A stretch of DNA of 64,000 bases. Origin: Candidatus Heimdallarchaeota archaeon LC_3 (GTDB lineage Archaea; Asgardarchaeota; Heimdallarchaeia; Hodarchaeales; LC-3). The stretch's first letter is position 1. Each line of letters starts with the position of its first letter. The DNA lies in the NCBI GenBank assembly GCA_001940645.1, contig MDVS01000010.1, forward strand, positions 60,618-124,617. Reading direction: 5' to 3'. Shown here in pieces: positions 37,348 through 46,445 of this stretch. Under the pieces are notes generated by a model. That model saw only the letters and a list, made by a program, of their open reading frames with translations, ran no database searches and had not been told where the DNA came from. Both the position numbers and the translations under genes were made by a program.

Positions 37348-38595
37348 ATGAGTAGCAATACTGACAATTTTACGAGTAAAAGTCTTACCACTGAAGAAAA
37401 GAAATTATTTGACAGGCAACTCCGATTACCAGGATGGAATCAAGAATTATTAAAAAATAGTTCAGTATTGATTGCTGGAATCGGGGGGCTTGGTGTAGAG
37501 ATAGCAAAAAATCTTACTATGGCAGGTGTAGGGCATCTTATTCTTGTTGATATGGACACCATAGAATACAGCAATTTCAACCGACAAATTCTTTTTATTG
37601 GTGCTAAAGAAGGATCTTATAAGGCTGAAACTGCTGCAAAGAAGTTAAAAGAAATTAATCCATATATTAGAATTGATCACTATAATAGTGCATTAGAAGA
37701 TTTAGAACCTATCATATATCAGCAAGTAGACTTATATATATCTGGTTTAGATTCGATCAATGCTCGTATTGAATTGAATCGTCGTGCCGTTCATAATAGA
37801 AAACCATTAATCGATGCAGGAACAGCTGCTTATAATGGTCATATGTATTGTATTATTCCTTATAATAATGCTTGTTTAGATTGTGATCCACTACAAGAAA
37901 GAGATTTAGATGAATTAGGTGCCTGTACATTAGTCGGAAATCCTAGAAAACCAGTTCATTGTGTGCTCCAAGCAACATTACAATTTGAAGAAAATTTCAA
38001 GCGTGAACCAGATGTATACAATGATTCAGATCTAAAATTTTTAGTAAATGATGCTAATACGAGAATGAAAAAATATTTCCCTAGTGAGGAAAAAGATTTT
38101 ACTGCTGATCAAATTGTACAACTTGTAGACAACCATGAACCAACAGTGATTACAATAAATGCGGTTATGGCTAGTCTACAGTCCCAAGAAGTAATCAAAA
38201 TGCTTCACAATATTAAAAGTCTTGATCATAATAAAATGGGTACATTACAACTTAAATATATTATTTACAATGGTTTGACCAGTAAATTTTATGAAATCGA
38301 AAAACCACGTAATCCTGATTGTGCATTATGTGGTAAAAATAAAATTCCATTATTTAAGATAAAAGTTTCAAATACCATTACTTTACAACAATTGATATCA
38401 AAGTTTGCTGAAAAGAAGAATTATAAAATTGATCTTGAAATGCCCCCAAATGTTTTCAAGATAGATTCTTCATCAGGTATGGAAGAATTGGATCTGAATA
38501 AACCAATAAAAGATTTAAATATCCGCAATTTTGAAACAATACTTGTAATGGGATTTGAAGAGGAAGAATCTATTTATATTCAATTTAAAATGTAA
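37348..38595 (+). CDS. E1-like activating enzyme (UBA2/UBA3-like)
   Basis: Activates the ubiquitin-like proteins by adenylation and thioester formation. A ThiF/E1 adenylation domain has the nucleotide motif GIGGLG (44-49), Asp68/Asp70 and NFNRQ (76-80). GACTLVGNPRKPVHCVLQA (191-209) closely resembles the catalytic-Cys segment of eukaryotic UBA2 and UBA3, making Cys193 the thioester candidate. Zinc ligands would be Cys176/Cys179 and Cys325/Cys328 (NPDCALCG). After these, residues 333-415 look like a ubiquitin-fold domain that would recruit E2. The order matches eukaryotic E1s rather than plain MoeB. Confidence 0.95.
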   Translation: MSSNTDNFTSKSLTTEEKKLFDRQLRLPGWNQELLKNSSVLIAGIGGLGVEIAKNLTMAGVGHLILVDMDTIEYSNFNRQILFIGAKEGSYKAETAAKKLKEINPYIRIDHYNSALEDLEPIIYQQVDLYISGLDSINARIELNRRAVHNRKPLIDAGTAAYNGHMYCIIPYNNACLDCDPLQERDLDELGACTLVGNPRKPVHCVLQATLQFEENFKREPDVYNDSDLKFLVNDANTRMKKYFPSEEKDFTADQIVQLVDNHEPTVITINAVMASLQSQEVIKMLHNIKSLDHNKMGTLQLKYIIYNGLTSKFYEIEKPRNPDCALCGKNKIPLFKIKVSNTITLQQLISKFAEKKNYKIDLEMPPNVFKIDSSSGMEELDLNKPIKDLNIRNFETILVMGFEEEESIYIQFKM

Positions 38596-38613
38596 TTTGG
38601 GTGAAGAGAAAGA

Positions 38614-39141
38614 ATGTCAATTAGAAACAAGCGAATTGCAGAAGATTACAATAATCTCAAAAAAATGTATAAGAAAGGAACGATAAAACAGCTAAAGGCT
38701 TTTCCTGGAAATAAAAAATCCATTGAACACCTAGCAGTTCTACTTGAAGGTCCAAAAGGTACTCCCTATCAAAAAGGAATATATAAACTCGAAATAAAGT
38801 TCGGTAATGATTATCCATATTCTCCACCCTTTGTAAGGCTTCACACACCAATTTGGCACCCTAATTTTTGGCCCAAGCCTACAGAATATCCTGGTAAAAG
38901 GAATATTTGTTTAGCTCTTGTTGATCCTGAACTTAAAGGATCAAGGCATGGTTGGTCTCCTTCCAAGAATGTTGGCACAGTTATTAACTCTATTTTAGCT
39001 ATGTTTAATGTCGATAAGGCTTATACAAATCCTCACGATGTTTTTAACAAAAGTGCAGCTATGGAATACCTGAATAATCAGAAAAAATTCAAAAAGAAAG
39101 CTAATGAGCTAAATAAGAAATATGCTAAAGAGAAATGGTAA
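38614..39141 (+). CDS. E2-like ubiquitin-conjugating enzyme
   Basis: A UBC-fold protein of 175 residues. Recognisable elements are an N-terminal helix (NKRIAEDYNNLKKMYKKG), the strand LLEGPKGTPYQKGIYKLEI, the PYSPPFVRLHTPIWHPN segment with the HPN motif at 82-84, catalytic Cys99 in RNICLALV, and the Trp114-SPS loop before the last helices. The ATG lies 18 nt after the E1 stop. It should accept the modifier from Cys193 of E1. All canonical catalytic residues are present. Confidence 0.96.
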   Translation: MSIRNKRIAEDYNNLKKMYKKGTIKQLKAFPGNKKSIEHLAVLLEGPKGTPYQKGIYKLEIKFGNDYPYSPPFVRLHTPIWHPNFWPKPTEYPGKRNICLALVDPELKGSRHGWSPSKNVGTVINSILAMFNVDKAYTNPHDVFNKSAAMEYLNNQKKFKKKANELNKKYAKEKW

Positions 39142-39169
39142 TCTTAAGTAATTATTAGGAAATGATTGT

Positions 39170-39997
39170 ATGTCTAGTAATAAACCTAAGAAGAATAGTA
39201 ATGCATTTGAACAACTTCTTAAGCATTTAATGGTTCGTTTCAACCCTAAGGAAAGAACTTTAACCTTAAAATTACCAAATATTGATGTAGAACAGGATTT
39301 CGAAGATCCCTCTATTCCAAATATCAACGACCAACAGGCTGAACCTCATGTTGCTCCAGAAGAAATAGAAATCTTGGAAGACAATATCTCACTTGAATCT
39401 TTGGTTCCTGAAAAGAATATTACTAGAGTTCGGATATCTACAAAGGCATATATCAAATTAGCTCTTCATTCTTTGAAATATGCTAATGACACTATTCCAC
39501 AAACCAAATGGGTAGAAGTAATTGGTTTATTAACTGGTAAAATTGAGAATCATGATACTCCTTTAGCTTGTCTAAATATATCTGATGCGTTTCCTATCGG
39601 TCATGGTACTGATGTAACAGTTCATATTAAAGATCCGCAATCAACTGTTAGAGTCTATAAAGAATTAAAGAAAGGAGAATCTATTTTAGGTTGGTATCAC
39701 TCCCATCCAAGCTATACTCCATTTATGAGTCAAACAGATTATGCTACTCAGGTTAGGTATCAGCGTTTGTCAAAGGCGTCACAATTGATTTCTCCAGTTG
39801 CCTTAGTTATTGATCCTACAATGATTACAACCTTATCTTATGGATTCAAGATTTTTCGTCTGAAAGCAAATTATAAAGAGTGGGAAGAGCCATTTTTCGA
39901 AGTAGAAAATCTACCGTTGGAAAGTTTACCCGGGATTCTTCAGACACTAATGCCTATGACTAAAGGCAAAGGCGTTGTTGAATATGAATACGATTAA
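39170..39997 (+). CDS. JAMM/MPN+ metalloprotease (Rpn11/AMSH-like deubiquitinase)
   Basis: Zinc isopeptidase expected to mature ubl1 and to remove modifiers from targets. The JAMM motif is complete: Glu116 in WVEVIGLL, then His177-x-His179-x7-Ser187-xx-Asp190 in YHSHPSYTPFMSQTD. An N-terminal extension of about 85 residues is charged and partly disordered and has no obvious domain. It might contact the E2 or the proteasome. The gene is 28 nt after E2 in the same operon. Confidence 0.95.
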   Translation: MSSNKPKKNSNAFEQLLKHLMVRFNPKERTLTLKLPNIDVEQDFEDPSIPNINDQQAEPHVAPEEIEILEDNISLESLVPEKNITRVRISTKAYIKLALHSLKYANDTIPQTKWVEVIGLLTGKIENHDTPLACLNISDAFPIGHGTDVTVHIKDPQSTVRVYKELKKGESILGWYHSHPSYTPFMSQTDYATQVRYQRLSKASQLISPVALVIDPTMITTLSYGFKIFRLKANYKEWEEPFFEVENLPLESLPGILQTLMPMTKGKGVVEYEYD

Positions 39998-40050
39998 AAC
40001 TAATATAAATAATTACATTTAGAAGTAGGAAATATAAATAGTTGAGTAAA

Positions 40051-40803
40051 ATGTCTTTTGAGATAGATTTTGAACGATTAACTCCTAATAATCCTAATAA
40101 TCCCACTCTTGTATTTATTCACGGAGCTGGTGGAGATAAAACTCAATGGGAATTTCAAAAAAACTATTTTAGTAGTCAGGATTTTGGAGTTATTGTTTTA
40201 AGTTTACCCGGGCATGGTGATAGTTCGAGAGTAAAAACTATTAATATAAATGGTTATGTTCAATTTTTATATGACTTTCTCCAACCTCTTAGAATAAATA
40301 AAATTATTTTAGTAGGTCATTCAATGGGTGGGGCAATTATTCAACAGTTTATGTTAGAACACAATGATTTAAATGTTGAAAAGTTAGTTCTTATTGGAAC
40401 TGGGGCAAAACTTGGTGTTGCTCCTTATGTTTTCGAAATGATTGAAAATGATTTTGAAAATGCAATGAAATTAATGGGAGATTTTGTTTTTACTGAAAAT
40501 ACTCCGAAACAACTCAAGAAAGATAACGAAGAAGTTCTTGTTAGAAACGGTAAAAAAGTAATTATTGAAGATTTTAATACTTGTCAAGAATTTGATATAA
40601 GATCAGAGCTAAAAGAAATTACAAAACCGACTTTAATTATATGTGGTGTTGAAGATAAATTAACTCCGTCAAAATTTTCCTCATTTTTACATGAAAATAT
40701 TCCGTATTCAGAAATTTTTATTATTCCAGATTCTAGTCATTTTGTTATGCAAGAAAAATCTGATAAAGTAAACGAATTAATACAGAATTGGATTCTCAAA
40801 TAA
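40051..40803 (+). CDS. Alpha/beta hydrolase
   Basis: A hydrolase of about 250 residues. It has the oxyanion segment VFIHGAGGDKTQWEFQ, the nucleophile elbow VGHSMGGAII, a lid region, an acid in GVEDKLTPSKF, and the catalytic His in SSHFVMQEK. It lies inside the ubiquitin-like operon between the JAMM protease and the membrane RING-like gene, with short gaps. A role such as cleaving a thioester or ester-linked adduct is possible but unproven. An ATG at 40051 is preferred to the TTG three codons earlier. Confidence 0.88.
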   Translation: MSFEIDFERLTPNNPNNPTLVFIHGAGGDKTQWEFQKNYFSSQDFGVIVLSLPGHGDSSRVKTININGYVQFLYDFLQPLRINKIILVGHSMGGAIIQQFMLEHNDLNVEKLVLIGTGAKLGVAPYVFEMIENDFENAMKLMGDFVFTENTPKQLKKDNEEVLVRNGKKVIIEDFNTCQEFDIRSELKEITKPTLIICGVEDKLTPSKFSSFLHENIPYSEIFIIPDSSHFVMQEKSDKVNELIQNWILK

Positions 40804-40835
40804 TAATCGTAACTTGGAGTGTAAACATCATTAAT

Positions 40836-42023
40836 ATGAAAAATATCTATCTTAGTCTTCTAATTGCAGGGGTAGTGTTTGCATTCTTGTCCTTGTTGAC
40901 AGGAATGGGTGTTGAAACATCCATTACAATTTTGTTCTTTACCTTCTATGGTCTATCTTTTCTACGACTTATTGAAGAATGGCGTTTTTTTTCCAATTAT
41001 GATGCACCTCCCGCTTCCTCGTTATTTCTTGCATTGATTACAGTATTAGCGTTGTCTGCTTCTTTTACTTCAAGGCTAGCAGAAATAGGGGAAGAACCAT
41101 TAATTAGACAAACATTGATATCTTTATTTATAGATATTGAATTATTAGAAATTTTTCCAGCAGTAATTTATTTGAATTTATTTAGTCTGCTGTTTGCTTC
41201 AATTTGGTATATTTTTCTTTTTATATTGATGAAACGATATCATTCTGGAAGATATCCTGGAATCTTTGTTAATCGTCGACTGTTTCCAAGAATAATTATA
41301 ATATTCGTGAATTTAGCAATTATTGTGGTAATTGGATTAATTTGGGGCCAAACTGGATCGATTGAATTATTTGAATTGTTATGGATTTTTGCAACAATAA
41401 TCCTTCTTCTTCAATATTATGTCTTTAAAGTAACACTTGTTCCAGTTCGTATTGTTTCTATCCCGTTCAGAACAAGTAGATCTCGTGAAAAATCACGTAC
41501 ATCTGGTAGTAGTTCTTCTTCATATTCTAGCCCTCTTCAGCCAAGATTGATTCTTCCATCAAATCAATCATCCACTAACAGATCTCCTTCTCCTCTCAGA
41601 GCTAATTCCTCATCAGTGCTTAGATCTAGCAATTTACAAAGTACATCTACAATTAGACAATCACCACGAGGAAATAGAACTCCATCTTCTACAATAGCAG
41701 TTTTACCAGGGCGAGATATTGGATCAAGAGATAAAAAAAGCAAAATTTCAGCTAGTCACTTACCGTTATTACTTCCTAAAGCTAAAAATTTATCTCAGGA
41801 TGATTTTCGATGCATTTTTTGTTACGAACTTCCTGTAGAGAACAATAAATATGTAATTATCTGTTCTAATTGCCATAAACCATCTCATGAAGATGAATAT
41901 TTACAATGGAAAGCAAATTCGGATATTTGTTCTTATTGTAATACAAGAACTTCGACAGGTAAACAAATCAGATTATCTGGTAAAAATTATAATAAAGTCA
42001 TTAAACTAGCATTAAAAAAATAG
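40836..42023 (+). CDS. Six-TM protein with C-terminal RING-like zinc motif (candidate E3)
   Basis: Residues 1-200 contain six TM helices. Residues 205-320 are a Ser/Arg-rich disordered linker (TSRSREKSRTSG, SSSSYSSP). The C-terminus has C-x2-C-x13-C-x2-C-x4-H-x13-C-x2-C (Cys326, 329, 343, 346, His351, Cys365, 368), followed by a basic tail. The part CSNCHKPSHEDEYLQW matches the CPxCxxPxHxxCLxxW pattern of prokaryotic RING-type fingers, with Glu in place of one Cys. Its place in the E1-E2-JAMM operon supports a membrane-bound E3-like role. The ATG at 40836 follows a GGAG; an upstream TTG overlaps the hydrolase gene. Confidence 0.8.
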   Translation: MKNIYLSLLIAGVVFAFLSLLTGMGVETSITILFFTFYGLSFLRLIEEWRFFSNYDAPPASSLFLALITVLALSASFTSRLAEIGEEPLIRQTLISLFIDIELLEIFPAVIYLNLFSLLFASIWYIFLFILMKRYHSGRYPGIFVNRRLFPRIIIIFVNLAIIVVIGLIWGQTGSIELFELLWIFATIILLLQYYVFKVTLVPVRIVSIPFRTSRSREKSRTSGSSSSSYSSPLQPRLILPSNQSSTNRSPSPLRANSSSVLRSSNLQSTSTIRQSPRGNRTPSSTIAVLPGRDIGSRDKKSKISASHLPLLLPKAKNLSQDDFRCIFCYELPVENNKYVIICSNCHKPSHEDEYLQWKANSDICSYCNTRTSTGKQIRLSGKNYNKVIKLALKK

Positions 42024-42044
42024 TCTATGGAAATTTGATAATTA

Positions 42045-42551
42045 ATGAAAAAATTCAAGATAAGGTCAAAGACTCCAGAGGATATTATTAAAACTAAGAT
42101 TCCAGATGATTCAAAACCTAATTTTAATTTGCCCCCCAAAAAAAAGATTTTCTCAAAAATATCTGATAAAAAAACGTTTCAAATTCCCTCAAAATCGGGG
42201 TTGAAGGATAATTTTGAGCATAGCAAAGATAGAAATAATTCCCTACCTAAAAACGTAAAAGAGAGAGAAAAATCAAAGTTTATTCCACGTAACAATGGAA
42301 AAAAAACAGATGATGAAAAAAATAATAAAAAGAAGAATAAATCTTTGATGGTAATTACTAAGAAAAAACCAAAGAAAAATAAAGAGTTAAAAAGATTTAG
42401 AAATAGTTTAGAAACACCAGAGAAAATAAATGCTATTATGAGTAAGGTGATAAAATCTAAAAAGCCAAAAAAAGAAAATAAACACGATTCTCCTCCAAAA
42501 TTTTCAGTAAATCCTCCGAAAACAAAAATCAAAGATAAATTTCCTCAATGA
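42045..42551 (+). CDS. Lysine-rich disordered protein at the end of the operon
   Basis: A 168-residue, extremely lysine-rich protein with no hydrophobic core and many Pro, Asn and Ser residues (PPKKKIFSKISDKK; KKPKKNKELKRF). It should be disordered and positively charged. It follows the RING-like gene by 21 nt. It may bind nucleic acid or acidic proteins, or serve as a modifier acceptor; all of these are inference. Reality as a gene is supported by its operon position and start context. Confidence 0.6.
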   Translation: MKKFKIRSKTPEDIIKTKIPDDSKPNFNLPPKKKIFSKISDKKTFQIPSKSGLKDNFEHSKDRNNSLPKNVKEREKSKFIPRNNGKKTDDEKNNKKKNKSLMVITKKKPKKNKELKRFRNSLETPEKINAIMSKVIKSKKPKKENKHDSPPKFSVNPPKTKIKDKFPQ

Positions 42552-42963
42552 GATTCTAACATTAGAAAATTAGTATTATTTAATGCAACAAAAACTAAAT
42601 ATTAAATTTTTTTATTGTGAAAAAAGGATCAAATCATGATAAAACATTAGTAAATATTGCAATAAAATCAATAGTTTATTCCGATTATCTTAAAAGAACT
42701 TCTTCTTTTTTACAAATCCTGTATGATTTCAAGAAATTCTATTATTTTTCTCATCCTTATCCCATAATTTTCATCATTCTAATTTCCTTTTCCCTCTGAA
42801 GGATTTTCATCTATGCAAGGATTTTTTCTAATAATCCTTTTATGTAATTACAGATTCCTTTTAAATTAGTAATTAAACGTAATTTAGAATTGAAATAGTA
42901 AAAAATGGTCAGTTTTAATATTTAATCATTAAAGTAATATAAATTTACGGTGTGCTATAAACA
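42552..42963. other. Intergenic region after the ubiquitin-like operon
   Basis: About 410 bases of A+T-rich sequence. A 60-codon frame at 42617-42799 has no family and weak protein character, so I do not call it. TATAAATTTACGG at 42940-42952, just before the kinase gene, may be its TATA region. Confidence 0.45.
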
Positions 42964-44085
42964 GTGGAAGAATTTTTTCGTAACTTTTCTTTTTTTGAGG
43001 ATTTTTCCGAATCTGAATTAAAAAAATTTGTTAAAGTAGTGAAAATTCTCGAATTGTCTACTGGAGAAACACTATTAAAACAAGGAGAGATGGGAAAAAA
43101 TCTTTATTTCTTGAAAGAGGGAGGATTTGATGTCAATATTTCTGGCCACTTTATAGATTCTCATACACCTCCGTCTATCATGGGTGAGATGGAATTCTTT
43201 GATAAAAAACCTAATATTGCCAATGTACTAACAAATTCAAATAGCATTTTATATTATATTACTTTTAATGAATTCCAAAAGTTTTTAGAAGACAATCCAA
43301 CTATATATCCTAAATTAGTAACCATTATTATATCGAAATGGCGTAATGTCGAATATGGTACTCAAAATATAATAAAAGCGATATCAGAGAATAATAAAAA
43401 TTTGAGTGAGTTTGCATCCATTGTCAGCCATGATTTGAAGAGTCCGTTACAGACGATCATGATGTACACTGAATTATTAAAGAGTGAATTTGGGGATAAA
43501 CTTAAGAAAAAAGACATGGATTATTTAAGCAGAATCGATAAAAGTATAAAAAAAATGGATCAATTAATAGAGGGAATTCTCAAATATTCTAAGGCTATTC
43601 ATTCCTCTTCTGATGATTTCACTGATATAAATATTAAAGATTTAATAAATGAAGTTATTTTAATGTTATCTCCAGATAATGATGTGAAAATAACTATTAA
43701 AGATCCTGTTCCAATAATTAGAGCGAATAAGATTCAATTAACCCAAATATTCCAAAATCTTATTAGTAACGCACTGAAACAATTAGATAAACCAAAAAAG
43801 AGTATTTCAATTGAGTGTGAGTCATCAACAAATTTTTGGAAATTTTCTGTGATAGATAATGGTATTGGGATTAAAAAAGAAGATTTTTCTCGTGTAATGC
43901 AAATGTTTCAAACTTTAAATTCTAAGGGAGCAAAAAAAGGAACAGGAATTGGTTTGGTTATAGTAGAAAGAATAGTATTGCAACATGGAGGAAAATTTTG
44001 GTTTGAATCAGACTTTGGTAAAGGATCAAAATTTCATTTCACTATATCGAAAACTATGTCCAATTATTATGAATTACAATATTAA
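42964..44085 (+). CDS. Cyclic-nucleotide-domain sensor histidine kinase
   Basis: Residues 5-125 form a cyclic-nucleotide-binding (CRP-like) domain (STGETLLKQGEMGKNLYFLKEG; PSIMGEMEFFDKKPNIANV). A dimerisation domain with phospho-acceptor His156 in VSHDLKSPLQT follows, and then an ATPase domain with the N box (IFQNLISNALKQ), G1 (DNGIGI) and G2 (GTGIGL). It has no TM segment, so it senses a cytosolic signal. No response regulator is adjacent. GTG start. Such phytochrome-type HisKA kinases are found in archaea and are often laterally acquired. Confidence 0.93.
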   Translation: MEEFFRNFSFFEDFSESELKKFVKVVKILELSTGETLLKQGEMGKNLYFLKEGGFDVNISGHFIDSHTPPSIMGEMEFFDKKPNIANVLTNSNSILYYITFNEFQKFLEDNPTIYPKLVTIIISKWRNVEYGTQNIIKAISENNKNLSEFASIVSHDLKSPLQTIMMYTELLKSEFGDKLKKKDMDYLSRIDKSIKKMDQLIEGILKYSKAIHSSSDDFTDINIKDLINEVILMLSPDNDVKITIKDPVPIIRANKIQLTQIFQNLISNALKQLDKPKKSISIECESSTNFWKFSVIDNGIGIKKEDFSRVMQMFQTLNSKGAKKGTGIGLVIVERIVLQHGGKFWFESDFGKGSKFHFTISKTMSNYYELQY

Positions 44086-44169
44086 TGGAAATCTTATTCT
44101 GAGGAACACGCATACTATAAATCGTGTGAAGTTAATGATTTTCCTAAATAAATTTTATTCAATTTATAT

Positions 44170-45360
44170 TTATTCAATTGAATAAGCTTCTTTTCCATTA
44201 ACAAATACTTTTTCAACTTTACTATAAAACTCGAAAGGATCTCCTGACCAAATTACAATATCTGCATCTTTTCCAGGGCTTAATGATCCAACTCGATCTT
44301 GAATCCTAAGGATTTCAGCTGGATTAATCGTCACACATTTTAAAGCCTCTTCACGAGTTAATCCTTCCTTTATTGCATACATTGGCAATAAATGAAAGAA
44401 ATTCATTGGTGGGAGAGTATCTGTTTGTAACGCCACCTTAACACCAGCTTTAACTAATTTAACCACTGTTTTAAATCCCCGTTCATCCATTTCTGGTTTT
44501 GGGACATCAATTATTGTCGGCCCAACAACAGCAGGGACTCCTTTGCTTGCAATATAATCAGCAATTTTATGGCCTTGAGTACAGTGAATTAGAACTAAAT
44601 ACAATTTGAATTCTTCAGCAATCCTTATTATGGTAGCTATATCATCAGCACGATGACAATGAGCATGTAGTGGAATTTCCTTTTTCAAAACTTTTACAAC
44701 AATCTCCATATTCAAATCTTTCTTAGGAAGATTGGGAGAGGCTAAACCTTTTGCTTGTGATTCAATAACTTTTTTCTCATACATCTCCTTTTCTTTTATA
44801 TAATTGTTTGCATCGGTGAATGTTTTCCTTAATAATGCTGCTACTCCCATACGAGTCATAGGCATTCGTTTATTGTCTACTCCATGGACGCGTTTAGGAT
44901 TTTCTCCTAATGCTACTTTCAAACCTGCTGGAGCTAAAACGATCATATCATCAACAATAGTACCAACTGGTTTTATTACAAATGTTTGACCACTTACAAC
45001 ATTTCCTGAACCGGGACCTGTATTTATACATGTGACACCACCTGGTAAAATTTCTTTAAGTGCTGGATCGAAAGGGTTAAATGAATCTAATCCCCGCATT
45101 TGAGGAGTGATTGCTTCAGTCATCTCATTTCCATCCATACCTGCCCACCCTCTTGTTCCGTCGAACAATCCTTGATGTGTGTGTGCATCAATAAAACCAG
45201 GAACAACATACTTGTTAGTTCCATCAATGATTTCAGTACCTTCTGGTATAGGAATATCTTTTCCTACAGCTTGTATTTTCTGTTCATCAAATAAAACAGT
45301 CCCGGAATCAATTAATCCCTGCTCTGGACAAAAAATTGTGGTATTAGTGATAGCTCTCAT
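44170..45360 (-). CDS. Amidohydrolase (imidazolonepropionase-like)
   Basis: A metal-dependent TIM-barrel hydrolase of 396 residues. The first metal site is VPGFIDAHTHQGLFDG and the lysine-side region GGVTCINTGPGSGNVVSGQ. Later His ligands are in PLHAHCHRADD and LVLIHCTQGHK, and the metal Asp in ALQTDTLPPMNFF. The C-terminal SLSPGKDADIVIWSGDPF is the family's sandwich-domain ending. The substrate cannot be read from sequence; relatives act on cyclic amides or imidazolone compounds. Monocistronic. Confidence 0.88.
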   Translation of the reverse strand: MRAITNTTIFCPEQGLIDSGTVLFDEQKIQAVGKDIPIPEGTEIIDGTNKYVVPGFIDAHTHQGLFDGTRGWAGMDGNEMTEAITPQMRGLDSFNPFDPALKEILPGGVTCINTGPGSGNVVSGQTFVIKPVGTIVDDMIVLAPAGLKVALGENPKRVHGVDNKRMPMTRMGVAALLRKTFTDANNYIKEKEMYEKKVIESQAKGLASPNLPKKDLNMEIVVKVLKKEIPLHAHCHRADDIATIIRIAEEFKLYLVLIHCTQGHKIADYIASKGVPAVVGPTIIDVPKPEMDERGFKTVVKLVKAGVKVALQTDTLPPMNFFHLLPMYAIKEGLTREEALKCVTINPAEILRIQDRVGSLSPGKDADIVIWSGDPFEFYSKVEKVFVNGKEAYSIE

Positions 45361-45881
45361 AATTTAAATCTCCATTTATTATAAAATAAATAATTTGTAT
45401 GTAAATTAAATTCATTATAGAAAATTTTAATTGAAGATAAAAAATCATTTACTTCTATTAAATGCAATATAATTATTCTGGCCCTTTTATGCTGAATATT
45501 TCTTCATCAATTCATTCTAGAAACACTAGAAGAAAATTTTGAAATTTAATTCTTCAAATCTTATCCACTTAGTCCCCAAACATAATAGTTATATAAAGAA
45601 TATCATGAATCAGCTTTTTAGAATTATATTTGTTACAAGAGTAGTTTTTATCAATTTTTTTGCCATCTAATTTACATTTTCAAACATAAATATTTATGAA
45701 ATAAGAATATTGGCAGAATTTACATTTTTTGAGAACAATTTTACCTATTTTTTGCATATATTTTGAAAAACTTTATCTAATCTTAATGGTACATAATGAA
45801 GTTCATATTAAAAGAAGTTCTCTTTCAATTAGGCCCTGCTTAAACAAGGCTTGACTTTGATTCAAGTATTTCCGGAATAAT
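45361..45881. other. Intergenic region with an imperfect inverted repeat
   Basis: About 520 bases between two leftward genes. The one structured element is the imperfect 18-base palindrome GCCCTGCTTAAACAAGGC at 45834-45851, just downstream of the CHMI-like gene, where it could act in termination. Otherwise I see nothing. Confidence 0.4.
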
Positions 45882-46277
45882 TTACACATCATCTTTCCTT
45901 AATGGGGAAAAAGTACCCATCGGATACTTAAAATAATATCTTTTCGGTAAATCTTCTATTAACACAGTGATTTGAACTTTTAATTTATTTAATGAGTTCT
46001 CCAAACTTTTTTTCAATAATTCTAGAATTTTTTTACCTAATTGGTTTTTTAATTGCTCATTCCTTCCTTCTAAGAACCGAATTTCAACATGAAAAAAAGC
46101 ATGGTAATCTTCTCCATTACCAACATAAAAATCTTGTAATTGCAAAATCCGTGTTTTACAATTCTCAATATTTATACTCACTAATTTATTTATAATTTTG
46201 TGAATTTCTAAAACTAAATCTTTTTTTATTTCATCGATTAATAAATTTTTAGTATACTCAATAGAAATTTTGGGCAA
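45882..46277 (-). CDS. CHMI-like tautomerase family protein
   Basis: A 131-residue protein resembling 5-carboxymethyl-2-hydroxymuconate isomerase. The invariant Pro2 (MPKISIEYTKNL) would be the catalytic base after Met removal. The middle segment FYVGNGEDYHAFFHVEIRFLEGRNEQLKNQLG matches the family's RIGDGEEDYAF...GRSEELK pattern. The C-terminal IEDLPKRYYFKYPMG is also consistent. It has an extended C-terminus. No aromatic-degradation genes adjoin it, so the physiological substrate is open. Confidence 0.82.
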   Translation of the reverse strand: MPKISIEYTKNLLIDEIKKDLVLEIHKIINKLVSINIENCKTRILQLQDFYVGNGEDYHAFFHVEIRFLEGRNEQLKNQLGKKILELLKKSLENSLNKLKVQITVLIEDLPKRYYFKYPMGTFSPLRKDDV

Positions 46278-46445
46278 GAATTATCCAACTTCGCTAATAA
46301 ATTTGAATTATTAAGAAAAAAATTCCAAGTTTAATCTCACTTTTTATGTAAAGTATTTTCTAATTTTTTATATTTTCATTGCGATAAAATCTTTTCCATT
46401 ACTCCTATTCATTCAGTTTTGAAAATGTTATCTACAACCTAAAAA

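Noticed and set aside
42617..42799. 60-codon + strand frame after the ubiquitin-like operon
   Set aside because: It has hydrophobic runs and mixed composition but no family, no ribosome-binding context, and lies in a low-complexity A+T-rich spacer.
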